Source: Eukaryota sp. TZLM1-RC
Lineage: Eukaryota > Metamonada: BaSk clade
Reading direction: 5' to 3'
DNA: 64,000 bases
Assembly (NCBI GenBank): GCA_040285825.1
Contig: JAUPSS010000001.1
Location: forward strand, 930,001 to 994,000
Part shown: positions 20,232 through 29,670 of the stretch, one piece after another
Numbering within the stretch: position 1 is the stretch's first letter
Layout: the number at the start of each line of letters is the position of its first letter
Notes under the pieces: generated by a model
Databases searched by the model: none
Told to the model about the DNA's origin: nothing
What the model saw: the letters and a program-made list of their open reading frames with translations, nothing else
Program-made: the position numbers and the translations under genes

Positions 20232-22523
20232 ATGCTCTCGTGTCCACATTGTTCAATGGATTTCAACGAAGAGTCTCGTGTGCCACTGGTAGTTTGCAGT
20301 CAGCGCCATAGTGTATGCGGTGTATGCTCTGATGCTGTGGAATCCTGTCCGATCTGCAATGAAGATATCCTGCCGTCACCGGAAGTCAACATCAGTTTGC
20401 GCGATATAGCCAAAGCTTCTTGCAAGGAGGACCTCTGTGTACACATTCCCTCTAACCAGGTCAAACTTTTGCACATGATTGGACAAGGAGGATATGCACA
20501 GGTGTTTGCCGCTTCTTGGTTTGATTCAGACGTCGCCGCCAAGACTGTTGCTCTCACAGAAGAAGGTAAGAAACGACTGAGGAAAGAGATTGGTATTATG
20601 GCCAAGATTGATCATCCCTTTATCCTCCGCGTTTTTGGTCTGGTCAGCTTAATGGACAGACTCGCCATAATTATGGAACTTGCTGAAGGTTCTCTGTCAG
20701 TGCCGTCAAGATTGACTAAACAAAGTCTCTTGTTTGCCAAGAAGATCTGCCAGGCAGTCCGTTTCCTGCACTCCAAATCACTTGCGCATGGAGATCTCAA
20801 GCCCGAAAACATTCTTTTTGTCAGTGGGCAAATCAAATTGGCCGATTTTGGAACATCCAGGACTGTTGCCAAGACTTCCACGGCCACCAATCTATCATGT
20901 ACAGCTCGGTATGCAGCCTTGGAACAGTTTGAGAACAAATTGTCTCTTGCCTCAGACATCTATGCAATTGGAATCATCCTTTGTGAGTTACTCTGTAATT
21001 ATAGGCCATTTGTCAATATGGATCAGCTTGCCATAATGGGAGCTAAGTATTTCAAGACACCATTTGCTTTGGGTGAACACGTTCCCAGTGTGCTCAAAGA
21101 ATTAATCGCCCAATGTTGCTCTTCAGATCCAGCTGCCAGACCAAGTATTGCTCAAGTTCTTCTAGTTTTGGATCAATTGGATGACTTTGCTGAAGAAGGT
21201 GATGAAAATCCTATTAATATTAACAATGATGTTCAAACGCAACTGCAATCTGCAAACTCCACAATCGAGTCTCTACGAAAGAATGTTGCTGATTTGGAGG
21301 CTTCCAATCAACAACTCACCAACGATTTGACAGAACGGGATTCCAGAATTGCCCGGTTGGAAGAAGAACGGGCCGGTATCAATGCCTCCAATCAACACCT
21401 CAGTCACTCTTTGGAAGAACGTGATGCTAGAATTGCCACCATGGAAGAAGCTTTAAATTCCAGCAACGCCGGTATTGCTGAGAAAGATACAGAAATTGCC
21501 AACCTTAGATCTACCATTGATGAATTGGAAAAGCAAAATACTCTACTCAGTAGAACTAATTCTGACCTAGCAAGCAGAATTGCTGACCTTGAAGCATTGT
21601 TGAGAGAGTGCGATTGTAATCAACCTTTGAACAATATCGATCATCATCCTCCATCAAAGGAAGAAATTTTGGAAGACATCAAGTCGAATGTAAATTGGAA
21701 TGGATTGGGAGATGAGGTGAGGAAGGGTGTTGAGGCTTTGGTTGATGGTTCTATCACTATATTGCAACTTCCGAACAACAACATTACCTCTGAAGGCGCT
21801 AGTGCTCTCGCCCGTGCTCTGGAGAACAATTCCACTCTGACTAGATTGAATCTTTACAAAAACAACATTACCGATGAAGGCGCTAGTGCTCTCGCCCGTG
21901 CTCTGGAGAGCAATTCCACTCTGACTGGATTGTATCTTCGGTCCAACAACATTACCTTTAAAGGCGTTAGTGCTCTCGCCCATGCTCTGGAGAGCAATTC
22001 CTCTCTGACTACATTGTATCTTCAGTCCAACAACATTACCGATGAAGGCGCTAGTGCTCTCGCCCGTGCTCTGGAGAGCAATTCCACTCTGACTGAATTG
22101 AATCTTCGGTCCAACAACATTACCGATGAAGGCGCTAGTGCTCTCGCCCGTGCTCTGGAGAGCAATTCCACTCTGACTGAATTGAATCTTCGGTCCAACA
22201 ACATTACCGCTGAAGGCGCTAGTGCTCTCGCCCGTGCTCTGGAGAGCAATTCCACTCTGACTGAATTGAATCTTTGGAACAACAACATTACCTCTGAAGG
22301 CGCTAGTGCTCTCGCCAGTGCTTTGGAGAGCAATTCCACTCTGACTAGATTGGATCTTTACGAAAACAACATTACCTCTGAAGGCGCTAGTGCTCTCGCC
22401 AGTGCTTTGGAGAGCAATTCCACTCTGACTGAATTGGGTCTTCAGTACAACAACATTAGCATTCCAACCATATCCAAACTTCGACAAATAGCATCTAATC
22501 GTTGTCTCCGAATTTTCGTTTAA
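20232..22523 (+). CDS. RING-finger / protein kinase / coiled-coil / LRR protein, copy 2
   Basis: A 763-residue paralogue of the gene at 2096. The RING, kinase and coiled-coil parts are nearly identical, with only scattered changes such as N to S before GQIKLADFG. All kinase residues named for copy 1 are conserved, including the non-RD HGDLKPEN. The difference lies in the LRR part: 8 repeats against 19, and other residues at the exposed strand positions (for example LTRLNLYKN, LTGLYLRSN, LTELNLWNN). ATG at 20232 starts directly at the RING finger. The stop TAA overlaps AATAAA. The pair looks like recently duplicated receptor-type genes with diverging recognition surfaces; the role is inferred from domain order alone. 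Confidence 0.9.
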   Translation: MLSCPHCSMDFNEESRVPLVVCSQRHSVCGVCSDAVESCPICNEDILPSPEVNISLRDIAKASCKEDLCVHIPSNQVKLLHMIGQGGYAQVFAASWFDSDVAAKTVALTEEGKKRLRKEIGIMAKIDHPFILRVFGLVSLMDRLAIIMELAEGSLSVPSRLTKQSLLFAKKICQAVRFLHSKSLAHGDLKPENILFVSGQIKLADFGTSRTVAKTSTATNLSCTARYAALEQFENKLSLASDIYAIGIILCELLCNYRPFVNMDQLAIMGAKYFKTPFALGEHVPSVLKELIAQCCSSDPAARPSIAQVLLVLDQLDDFAEEGDENPININNDVQTQLQSANSTIESLRKNVADLEASNQQLTNDLTERDSRIARLEEERAGINASNQHLSHSLEERDARIATMEEALNSSNAGIAEKDTEIANLRSTIDELEKQNTLLSRTNSDLASRIADLEALLRECDCNQPLNNIDHHPPSKEEILEDIKSNVNWNGLGDEVRKGVEALVDGSITILQLPNNNITSEGASALARALENNSTLTRLNLYKNNITDEGASALARALESNSTLTGLYLRSNNITFKGVSALAHALESNSSLTTLYLQSNNITDEGASALARALESNSTLTELNLRSNNITDEGASALARALESNSTLTELNLRSNNITAEGASALARALESNSTLTELNLWNNNITSEGASALASALESNSTLTRLDLYENNITSEGASALASALESNSTLTELGLQYNNISIPTISKLRQIASNRCLRIFV
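21770..22455 (+). repeat. 84-bp tandem LRR-coding repeats, 8 units
   Basis: Eight units of 28 codons. Units 4 and 5 are the same at protein level. The last two units have S for R in ALASAL, absent from copy 1. The whole array differs from copy 1 by 11 units, which accounts for 308 of the 310-residue difference between the proteins. Confidence 0.93.
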
Positions 22524-22527
22524 TAAA
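22522..22527 (+). terminator. AATAAA overlapping the stop codon of kinase-LRR copy 2
   Basis: Same stop/AATAAA overlap as in copy 1; probable polyadenylation signal. Confidence 0.5.
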
Positions 22528-22632
22528 CACATTTCAATTACTTTTTTCATCAATACAAAAGCAACTATAAAATCGTCCAACATCAATACAAATCAAAACC
22601 CAATATAAACTGGAAAAATCAACATCCTCATT

Positions 22633-22716
22633 TGCCAACATCGTAGTCCAGTGGGTTTGCTCTTCGTTCTCTGCTTTGGCAACTGGGTTCGAATCCCATC
22701 TGCTGTACTTCTGGCA
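22633..22716 (+). ncRNA. tRNA-like (SINE-like) element, copy 2
   Basis: A-box TAGTCCAGTGG and B-box GGTTCGAATCC as in copy 1. Here the T arm pairs better (CTGGG-TTCGAAT-CCCAT). No 7-bp acceptor stem can be formed, which argues against a functional tRNA. Confidence 0.45.
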
Positions 22717-23715
22717 AAAGGGGACCCCAAAGTGGGATCCAGCATTTCCTTTCCCACTTTCCGGGTCTGACTGCATGGTGCTTGATCAATGAGGGTGATT
22801 CTGAAGATTGGGCATTTTAGGTTTTTGTGGATCTTGATTTAGCATGTTATTCGCAAAAATTTCCTTTTGTGAGTAATTGTTACTGTAATTTTAACAAAAA
22901 TATTCGTTTTCTACGCAGATCAAATCAAATCAAAACAATCTAAAGCACATAAGAAACAAAACTATTTGGGAACGCTTCTGTACAAAGCGAAAATGATACG
23001 ATTTTTCCATATATTCTCTAAAATTTTTCCCACTTGAACGACATAAATTACCAAAATCATTGATGAAATTCAAGGCGGATTGTCCAATGTTGCCAAAAAT
23101 CGAAAAGGCAAAAGGAACAAACAAAAAACTTCGAATAAAGGTTCTTATTTAAATCATTTAATATCTCAGTATATTTATCTCTCTTACGATCTTCAGCCTT
23201 GTTTAAATGGCCATTAGTACTAAGTAAAACATCATCGCGATAAAACAAAGCAAGGGATCAACTGTAGTGAAATCAACAACAACTTGAGAGGAATCCACAA
23301 TATTTCCACAATATTTCCATCTTTTATGCATAACTTTTAATCCAATAAAGAATAAAATAATCAAATACACAACTAAAACTCCATATCCTCAAAGTGTGCC
23401 TCCTCTACCACAAAACAATCAATTACTAAAGATTCAGAATATTTCCCAAAAAAATGCAGAACGAATCAGAAATTAATTCACCATTCCCTTAAAAATATAT
23501 AATACAATCCGGTTTTGCCAGTAAACACACTTGAAAATTCTTCCAGTTCTTTCCTTTTCAACTACATCAAAATTCTTGACGGAGACCATTGCAGCCTTAT
23601 CCAAAGACCCAAGCAAGGAAAAAACAAATGAACATAAAATGTATTGGGCATGTGAATATTCATTGACAAAAGAAGTATGTTTCACGAATTAAAAAATTTT
23701 GTATTTTTCGCCAGT
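22717..23715. other. Conserved non-coding part of the duplicated block, copy 2
   Basis: Matches 5511-6500. A 16-base direct duplication (CACAATATTTC...) near 23300 is specific to this copy. Short ORFs differ between copies, so no gene is called. Confidence 0.55.
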
Positions 23716-24407
23716 AAGAAGAAAACTATTTGATGCCGTTAGGCAGATGAACACACAAAACAAAGAGAGAATTCTGAGTTTATAAAATTAATTCATAAAC
23801 TAATATCACGAAGAAATCTACTAAATCAATTTAAGTTAAACAACAACATTTTTTCCGTTTTTTTGACATCATTACACACAGTTCAAATGTACATTTATTG
23901 GTATAAGTCGAGAAGTCGAGATGAACAGAATGACATAACATATATTATTGACATTATTAGTCTCAATAAACTAGAAGGAACCATCACATTCGCTACTCAA
24001 GAACAGCTAACCTGCATTCCAGGCTACACCGTCGGTTGTTGTTGAATTATAATTGATTTAGTAGGGTTCTTTGTATTTCGACTGATCACGTTATACTCGA
24101 TTATGAATCAGTTATTAATCAACTTAGTGTTCTCTCTCCTTCGTGTGTTCATCTGCATAACGGCATCAGCTTTTCATAGACAACGCAAAACTGAGTCAAA
24201 GTATATGGTTTAGTTACCTTACGTGTTTTAAAGACGTTCACAGATGTTTGGTCATCAAACATCTGTATATTTTTCAAATTTATCTCAACTAATACCACCC
24301 ATAAAAAACACCTGCAACCTCAAAGGTTTCGGAATAACAGAATGTGAATTTATGCATTTCCAATCAGCTCAATCAAAAAATGCCACCTCAAATATGAAAC
24401 ATATTAT

Positions 24408-24728
24408 ATGAAACAAAAATCTTGGTTGTCGATAAAGACAGTGAAAAATCAACAGAACAAGAACTCACAGATGACTTGCTCTCAATCATTTATATCTTCA
24501 ATTGCAGACAAATGGGTAGACGAAGGTATAAAAGCACAAAAGGTGGGAATTTATTCATCGGGGTTACAGAAGAAAATTCTTCGTAAAATTACACATAAAG
24601 GAGAATTCCAATTTGCATCCCGCTCATCATATCACAAACAAGACATTACCCCATTGGTTGCCCTAACTTTTGAGAGACAAACAAAGGCATTGGGTAGAGC
24701 ATATTTGGAAGATGAAACTTATTCATAA
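24408..24728 (+). pseudogene. ORF with Fanzor/TnpB-like N-terminal motif, copy 2
   Basis: 106 codons with the same IKAQKV...YSSGLQKKILRK segment, but two residues of the motif are changed here (VGIYSSG for VRIYPSR). Decay of the motif in the single copy suggests this is a relic. Confidence 0.35.
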
Positions 24729-25064
24729 ATGTTTATTTCATTAATAAATTGAATTTCTATAATTGAACATCATACAATGCTTCACTGAACTTGAATTATG
24801 TCTTTACACCCAAGATCACCATTATAAATACAACTGTCTAATATCAATTTTTCCTGTCAAAGTAGTTATACCAACATCCACACAGCAGAGATAACTCTAT
24901 GATGGCGATTTGATCAATTCCTAGAGTATGTGTACCTCAAAATATCAAATCCCATTAGAATGGTTTATGCCATTATCCTATATATATTAATGCGAGTGTG
25001 AGTGGGTGTTATATTCCATTAGTCTTTTCATAAAATAAATACCAGTGGTTTGATTGAATTCCTC

Positions 25065-25799
25065 ATGAAACTAACTGTTATAGGCCACTGGGCAGGATAT
25101 CCTAAAGCTAATGACGCTACCTCTGGTTATTTGCTCCAGCACGATGGTTTCAATGTCCTTATTGATTGTGGTAGTGGTGTATTGTCCAACATGTTGCACT
25201 TCGTTTCTTACACCGAACTGCATGCAGTTGTCATCTCCCACTACCACCATGATCATATTGCTGACGTAGGTCCACTACAATACGCTAGGCTAGTGGAAAC
25301 ACAGCTAGGCAAGGTGAATTCTCCACTCAAAGTATATGGCCCATCGTATGATCAGGATACACTGTCAAAGTTAAAGAAACCTCCATTTGTTGACACTGTT
25401 CCATATGACCCGCAAAGCCGAAAAACAATAGGTCCATTTGAGTTGGAATTTCATGAAAATATCCACTCAATTAAATCATTTGCCATTAAGGCTACTTGTG
25501 GATCCAAATCAGTAGCTTATTCAGGAGACACTGCCTATCATGAGACATTGGCAGAGTTTGTGAGTGATGTAGATTTGTTCATTTGCGAGGCGAGCTTCTA
25601 TCCTTGGCAAGATGCAGTGCCTTATGGACACTTAACAAGTACAGAAGCAGCGAGAATTGCTCAAAAATCGTCAGTAAATCATCTTTTACTTACACATTTA
25701 CCTCACTTTGGAAATGTAAACGAGTTGCTTGAGGATGCTAAGAAACATTTCGAACAGAGAACGAGTCTGGCATTCAAAGGGTGGTGTTGTGAGATATAG
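25065..25799 (+). CDS. Metallo-beta-lactamase-fold hydrolase (YhfI-like), intact copy
   Basis: A 244-residue protein of the bacterial YhfI-like branch of the metallo-beta-lactamase fold, near RNase Z and phosphodiesterases. Metal-binding residues visible: H59-x-H61-x-D63-H64 (SHYHHDH), H134, D155 (SGDTAYH), H179 (YGHLTS) and H201 (THLPHF). It starts MKLTVIGHWAGYPKANDATS, very close to Bacillus YhfI as I recall it. Family length is about 240-250, so it is complete. The ATG at 25065 fits the family start; there is no ATG further upstream in frame. Substrate unknown; probably two metal ions, phosphodiester hydrolysis. A bacterial origin by lateral transfer is likely. It converges with the PARG-PBZ gene. 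A 17-base duplication (GTGGTTTGATTCCATTG) follows the stop. Confidence 0.9.
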   Translation: MKLTVIGHWAGYPKANDATSGYLLQHDGFNVLIDCGSGVLSNMLHFVSYTELHAVVISHYHHDHIADVGPLQYARLVETQLGKVNSPLKVYGPSYDQDTLSKLKKPPFVDTVPYDPQSRKTIGPFELEFHENIHSIKSFAIKATCGSKSVAYSGDTAYHETLAEFVSDVDLFICEASFYPWQDAVPYGHLTSTEAARIAQKSSVNHLLLTHLPHFGNVNELLEDAKKHFEQRTSLAFKGWCCEI

Positions 25800-25997
25800 T
25801 TGTTTTTGTGGTTTGATTCCATTGTGGTTTGATTCCATTGGAATGTGGAAGTGTAAGGAAAATGGTGTGCTGTTAAAGTAACTACAAGTGATTCAATCAA
25901 TCAAGATGATTCAATCAATCAACATTTTGACACCATAAATTCAATAGACTTGATGACTAGACACTAGCATTAGTAGAGAAAAATTCGTTAATGAAAC

Positions 25998-26003
25998 TTT
26001 ATT
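25998..26003 (-). terminator. AATAAA signal at the stop of the PARG-PBZ gene
   Basis: On the minus strand the gene ends TTATAAATAAAG, so the stop TAA runs straight into AATAAA. The copy-1 gene has the same at about 18049-18054. Confidence 0.45.
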
Positions 26004-28765
26004 TATAAGTCAAGTTTGAGACAACTTTTGACAATTTTCTTCAAAAAAGATTTCTTGACAAATTCAGGATCTTGGTTGACATTCCAATGCCCATATTTTC
26101 TATAACAAGAAGAGTCATCTTTCCTATCACACTTGTCGCCAAACTTGCACTTATAAGGAATCACTGGTATAGGTTCATGGGAAAAAGTGAAGCGATGAAG
26201 AGGATCCTTAAGACCTTCACAACTTACCCCATGTTCACATACTTCCAGCTCAACGTGGTCAAATAGTCTGCAGTGTTCCTCGTTTTCCACATCTTTACAA
26301 AATCCTGAATATCGACAAATATGTTTAAACCCCCTTAAATGCTTGGCTCCCTCGGAGGTCTTTCCCATATGATCCACATAGTAATACTCGCAGGTATAAG
26401 GATTAGGACATTGGGGTAGTTCAGAGTTTATATTAGGAGCACTTTTAGTAATAGAGGAAGATCTTGGTTTTTGAAACGATTTTGTGGATGTAAAATGTTG
26501 AAAAAATGTTCGATGAGATAGTGAAGCCAACTGGTTACAATTTTTAAAGGAACAACGTGGAACATGGTGAAATTTTGAAATATGATCTCTTTCATCAACA
26601 CGTTGGCAGGGAAAGAGCAAATCTTGACATGGAAGCATAAAATTTCGAGAATTTTGAATTAAATCGTATTTAATTAAATCTTGGCATTGAGCAAGACAAT
26701 CCCCAAATCCACTAAATATAATTGAATCAAAAAACTTGTGGAAAATGGAAAGTACAAATGATAAAACAGTCATTGCACCAGGAATAGGGTTTTTGAAAGC
26801 TCCACAACCAAGAGGGCAAATCACTAAATGAGTAATTCCGTGTTTAATGGCAGCTAAAAAGACACAAGTCCATCTCTTGTATAGTAATTGCAAATCATCA
26901 AAATGAGCATAGTCTTCACCAAAGTTTTCAACTTCCTTTTTTTGTGGATTTTGAGGAGCAGCAGTACTTATAATGGTAACTCTTTGTGGTTTTTCAAGCA
27001 ATTGACATCCAGTAGCTTCAGTTGTTTTGAAAATTTCCACATTTTCGGTAACTACAACATCAATTTTAGCTGTTTTCCATGGGTATGCTACCCTTTGGCC
27101 AGAAACTACCTGTCCACCATACTGTTCAGGATCCAAAGCAGCACCTAGAGTTGTTCTTCTGAAAAGTGATTCTTCCTGAGCACTTGCACCCGTGAGATAA
27201 CCACCACCAGGATGTTCCTCATTAGCCATGTTGAGGACACCAACACGGTTAGTGGTAGGATCAAGGCCAATCGCACATTCAAGACAGTCTTTTTCCAAAA
27301 ACTCGATCGGTTTAACATCATTAGTTGCAACAAAATCAAAATCATGATTAAAAAAATCGTCAAAAAAATAGACAGAATTACATAGCAAATTACAATTCAA
27401 TCTAGTAAAGGATTCACCATTCAGAGCATAACCATTGGCATTCACGACTCTCAAAGCATGAGCTAATATGATGCACAACACAAGCCTATAACAATTGTTG
27501 AATCTTCGTCTAAGAGAGGGAAGGTCATAGGAATTGATTAGGAAATGGATTAATTGATCATTGTAATTTTCGACTAAATTTCCATAGTAATGCAGAGCCA
27601 AATCAACATGGGCCTTTTCTTCGGCAAAACAAACAGGATAAGCAAGAGCAGGATTGAATTCCTCAACCAAAACTAATGTAATTTCTCTATTTTTCCCTTT
27701 AATTCTACAATTAAAAATCGTACCTCTTTTTAGAACACATTCATCCTCTGTGCTGACCAGAACAACTCTTCTATCCCCAAACAAAGTGATCTTGTGCTTT
27801 GTGGAAGTGAGGCTCTGGTCAATGACGTGTTTCAGAGTTGAGAAATTTGGACAAGGAATGAAGACTAGTTCGAATAAATAGAATTCATTAAAAGAAATTC
27901 TAAAATTTTGGTTGGAAGTGTCAATTGATTGAATGATCTCTGATTGATCTTCTTTTGACAAGACCAAATATTCGAACAAGGAAATGTCAGCCAATATTTG
28001 GTCATTTAGATAGATTGTCTTTGAATTCGGTAATAGTTGAGCCAAATTTTCGTCAATAACAGAATGATTAATTGGTGATCCATCTTCGACAACGACTGTG
28101 ATCCTTCGACAATGAGTGAAAATTTCAACAAAAATTTGGGTATCAGGAAGCTGCACTCTTTGCTGCCCTAGTAAAGCTTCTATATTGGCTAAACATTTTA
28201 AACTATTCCCAGTAAATCTAACTTCATAAAGGAAAAGTGAATACTGGCGAACTTTGATGGAATTGCCACATGAAATAACACTGGCCTTTTCCCTAACGAA
28301 TTCAGAGTCAACATGATGTGAGAATCCCATGTAGAGAAAAATAGAATAGTCAGCAAAAGGTTGTAACTCAGATGGTAGCTGGGACACGGAGTAGACATTG
28401 TACTTAAGTAAAGGAAAGGATTGCTGCTGTGGTAAGGCTTGGAAACGTTGGTGTTGATCATTAGGGATAAATAAAAGAATTGGTGAAGGGTTGGGGTTGA
28501 GATAGCAAGTTGACGGTTCAAGAAGAACTTCATCATCAGAAGAATCATCTTCCACAATGTTCTGACTTCGCTTGGAGGGTGGTTGTGGCAGAAGATTGCT
28601 GAGTTCTTGGGAAGAACGTGTACGAGCAATTGTACTAGGAAACACTGATTCTGATGATGAAGGACGTGTGGCATGAGGGATTAAGTCCTCATCATCAGAA
28701 GAAGAAGAGATCGTGGACGGGTCTGTGGATGATGACATATGAGTAGAGATTTGGAAAGGTTGCAT
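26003..28765 (-). CDS. Microbial-type PARG macrodomain fused to PBZ zinc fingers
   Basis: A 920-residue protein predicted to remove and bind poly(ADP-ribose). Residues 1-90 are Ser/acidic-rich and disordered. Residues about 100-370 are unassigned. Residues about 400-690 are a PARG catalytic domain of the microbial type (DUF2263): NMANEEHPGGGYLTGASAQE at 512-531, with the PARG signature GGG 520-522 and Q530-E531-E532 holding the catalytic Glu, then a LGCGAFKNP loop at 652-660. Residues about 713-893 carry four clear and two weaker PBZ-like fingers with C-x5-C ... H-x5-H spacing (C786/C792, C817/C823, C843/C849, C873/C879). The last is close to the PBZ consensus (KCKFGDKC). ATG at 28765; 24-residue Ser-rich start. 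Nuclear DNA-damage or stress signalling is inferred. The C-terminal half is shared with the gene at 18054. Confidence 0.88.
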   Translation of the reverse strand: MQPFQISTHMSSSTDPSTISSSSDDEDLIPHATRPSSSESVFPSTIARTRSSQELSNLLPQPPSKRSQNIVEDDSSDDEVLLEPSTCYLNPNPSPILLFIPNDQHQRFQALPQQQSFPLLKYNVYSVSQLPSELQPFADYSIFLYMGFSHHVDSEFVREKASVISCGNSIKVRQYSLFLYEVRFTGNSLKCLANIEALLGQQRVQLPDTQIFVEIFTHCRRITVVVEDGSPINHSVIDENLAQLLPNSKTIYLNDQILADISLFEYLVLSKEDQSEIIQSIDTSNQNFRISFNEFYLFELVFIPCPNFSTLKHVIDQSLTSTKHKITLFGDRRVVLVSTEDECVLKRGTIFNCRIKGKNREITLVLVEEFNPALAYPVCFAEEKAHVDLALHYYGNLVENYNDQLIHFLINSYDLPSLRRRFNNCYRLVLCIILAHALRVVNANGYALNGESFTRLNCNLLCNSVYFFDDFFNHDFDFVATNDVKPIEFLEKDCLECAIGLDPTTNRVGVLNMANEEHPGGGYLTGASAQEESLFRRTTLGAALDPEQYGGQVVSGQRVAYPWKTAKIDVVVTENVEIFKTTEATGCQLLEKPQRVTIISTAAPQNPQKKEVENFGEDYAHFDDLQLLYKRWTCVFLAAIKHGITHLVICPLGCGAFKNPIPGAMTVLSFVLSIFHKFFDSIIFSGFGDCLAQCQDLIKYDLIQNSRNFMLPCQDLLFPCQRVDERDHISKFHHVPRCSFKNCNQLASLSHRTFFQHFTSTKSFQKPRSSSITKSAPNINSELPQCPNPYTCEYYYVDHMGKTSEGAKHLRGFKHICRYSGFCKDVENEEHCRLFDHVELEVCEHGVSCEGLKDPLHRFTFSHEPIPVIPYKCKFGDKCDRKDDSSCYRKYGHWNVNQDPEFVKKSFLKKIVKSCLKLDL

Positions 28766-28817
28766 TTGAATGAAACGAAATGGTTTTAAAAAATGATTCC
28801 CAAAATTTTTGAATTGG

Positions 28818-29237
28818 TTAGTTAAACTTTAACTCTGTTCCTTCTTTGTTCATCTGTTTTTGTGTGGTAACAATACAATCAGGTCTCATCTCAGTCACAA
28901 CCAAAGAAAAACTTACATAATGATTAGTGTGACAGGGTAAATTAAAATGTACAAAATAATGCTCTAAGAAACCCAGTAGCAGGATGACAACATTATTTAA
29001 AATAGGACAATGTCTCCATTTAGGTCTTCTCAAATTAGGATTTTCATCATAGACAGAAGCAATGAACACACGCAGATCACATTTTTGTAAAGGAAATTGT
29101 GGCTCATTGAATTTAGTCCCATTAGTTTTGAATTTATTTTGTTGTAAGTACTGTGCTTCAATGAAATTATTGTTTATTCGAGAAACTCTAAAGTGAGAGG
29201 TAGTCTCCCTACATGGCATCCCCTGCTTTATCTTCAT
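28818..29237 (-). pseudogene. Unrecognised ORF in dispersed repeat
   Basis: Open frame with ATG at 29237, ending MNKEGTELKFN. Contains a hydrophobic stretch (NNVVILLLGFLEHYFVHF). The homologous stretch at 37010-37330 has stops and frameshifts. The family is unknown; it may be a mobile-element gene. Confidence 0.25.
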
Positions 29238-29520
29238 GGATGATTTCGTGGAAATTGTGAAGAAGCATGCGGAAAGAGTTTTTGACAAATTGTTTTGTCA
29301 GAACAGAAGTGTATTTTCAATGTTAAAATAAGTTGTTCATTCGAAACCTCCACCTTCATCATCTGTTGGACGGTCGTATAAGATAAAAACTCTAGTCGAT
29401 TCTTCCTGGCTGATTTGGGGTATGAAGAAATACAGTTTTAATTTTGCTGAATAGTCTATTGTTATCAATCGGAAAATAGAGGACTGACTGTAGTTTCAAC
29501 AAATGTGATTGCTTATTCGT
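28970..29520. repeat. Dispersed repeat, copy A
   Basis: Shares long stretches with 37010-37570 in the same orientation, for example ATGGACAGAAGCAATGAACA (with one change) and CTGGCTGATTTGGGGTATG. Identity looks around 85 percent by eye, so it is older than the kinase-LRR duplication. Confidence 0.75.
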
Positions 29521-29659
29521 ATTTCTAAATATCGGTTGAACAGAAAGATGTTCTTATCAAAAACATTTTGAAAAACTTATTCAAAAACTGAATCAAATTG
29601 CTTGTAAATTCATAAAATTTATCAAAATCAATATCAGCAATTCAAAATTAACTACAGAC

Positions 29660-29665
29660 TTTATT
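29660..29665 (-). terminator. AATAAA just after the Hook gene stop
   Basis: The minus strand reads TAG, then GAAG-AATAAA. Probable polyadenylation signal with a very short 3' UTR. Confidence 0.45.
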
Positions 29666-29670
29666 CTTCA

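Larger units (their letters stand above)
23716..25799 (+). repeat. Single 1.8-kb-type unit, copy 2
   Basis: The only unit in the second block. It has the same start (AAGAAGAAAACTATTTGATG), contains the 106-codon Fanzor-motif ORF at 24408-24728 and ends with the intact hydrolase. It lacks about 45 bp (around GAAGACATTGAGCAATACATGAACAC) present in R1-R6. Confidence 0.9.
28766..29670. other. Region between PARG-PBZ and Hook genes with a dispersed repeat
   Basis: About 28970-29520 is homologous to about 37010-37570. It contains an open frame of about 139 codons on the minus strand (28818-29237 from its ATG) with no recognised motif, which is broken in the other copy. I regard it as a relic rather than a gene. 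Confidence 0.55.

Noticed and set aside
21654-22586. 310-codon minus-strand ORF with LQSTGESTSAF repeats, and similar minus-strand ORFs with SRARARALAPSEV at 3511-5163
   Set aside because: These are antisense readings of the 84-bp LRR repeats. A stop-free repeat unit gives long open frames on any strand by default; no independent motif or start.
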